A stretch of 5,903 nucleotides of DNA from Flavobacteriales bacterium (GTDB lineage Bacteria; Bacteroidota; Bacteroidia; Flavobacteriales_D; Parvicellaceae). This document shows, in pieces, positions 5,820 through 5,903 of this stretch. Position 1 is the first letter of the stretch; every line of letters begins with the position of its first letter. The stretch is from positions 1 through 5,903 of the forward strand of contig JALTUD010000324.1 of assembly GCA_027047735.1 (NCBI GenBank). Reading direction: 5' to 3'. The position numbers were made by a program, and so were the translations under genes. The notes beneath the pieces were generated by a model, which searched no databases, was not told where the DNA came from, and was given only the letters and a program-made list of their open reading frames with translations.

Positions 5820-5903
5820 AGCAAAATAGACGATATAAAGCGTTTTTTGATTCCTTATCCGTCTTCATAAAAATTTTCCATAGCTGGGGCTATGCAAAAT
5901 TTT
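5793..5903. repeat. Intergenic two-hairpin repeat unit, copy B, at the window edge
   Basis: This has the same layout as copy A: the GCGTTAGGGAT hairpin, an AT-rich spacer with a T-run at 5843-5848, TCCTTATCCGTCTTCATA (5852-5869) and a second hairpin reaching the last base of the window. Whether the unit or further copies continue beyond the edge cannot be seen. Confidence 0.7.
5870..5903. repeat. 15-position hairpin, copy B, reaching the window end
   Basis: The left arm 5870-5884 and right arm 5889-5903 pair at 14 of 15 positions around the loop TGGG, the only mismatch being C·C at 5878/5895. The stem ends in AAAATTTT on both arms, so each strand reads as a hairpin ending in T residues. That would suit a bidirectional terminator as well as a repeat end. 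Confidence 0.75.

Noticed and set aside
5636..5903. CRISPR array
   Set aside because: There are only two copies, they are diverged rather than identical, the period is about 158 bases, and no cas gene is near.

Overview
The window looks like a piece of a low-GC Bacteroidota chromosome, most likely from the Flavobacteriia. Four things point that way. ProRS is the short archaeal/eukaryotic-type form with the zinc-site decay typical of this phylum. A YbiT-like ABC-F protein has a degenerate second P-loop. No start codon is preceded by a Shine-Dalgarno sequence. A TAnnTTTG-type -7 promoter element precedes proS. The genus cannot be fixed from the sequence alone.

Layout. At the left edge, on the minus strand and running off the window, is a predicted lipoprotein with a Tyr/Asn/Gly-rich body (1-484). 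It is divergent from proS (677-2152, prolyl-tRNA synthetase), with 192 bases between them. Directly after the tandem proS stop codons (TAG TAG) lies a compact structured element (2157-2294). It holds a perfect 20-bp inverted repeat, a second hairpin carried on a bulged helix, and a closing GCGTT/AACGC pairing. An A-rich leader follows, then gltX (2410-3975, glutamyl-tRNA synthetase). One base later comes a YbiT-like ABC-F ATPase (3977-5596). The last 307 bases hold no gene. They contain two diverged copies of a roughly 110-base unit, each with two tetraloop hairpins, about 158 bases apart.

How the genes fit together. proS and gltX charge tRNAs for translation, and ABC-F proteins of this type act on the ribosome. 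The + strand is therefore a small translation-related cluster, with gltX and the ABC-F gene almost certainly co-transcribed. The lipoprotein is transcribed away from it and is probably functionally unrelated.

The coding content is ordinary housekeeping, and I found no new multi-gene system. The parts most worth a second look are the structured intergenic elements, which share a TATCC(C/T)TAAC(G/A)C motif across the window, and the one-sided decay of the ABC-F ATP sites.
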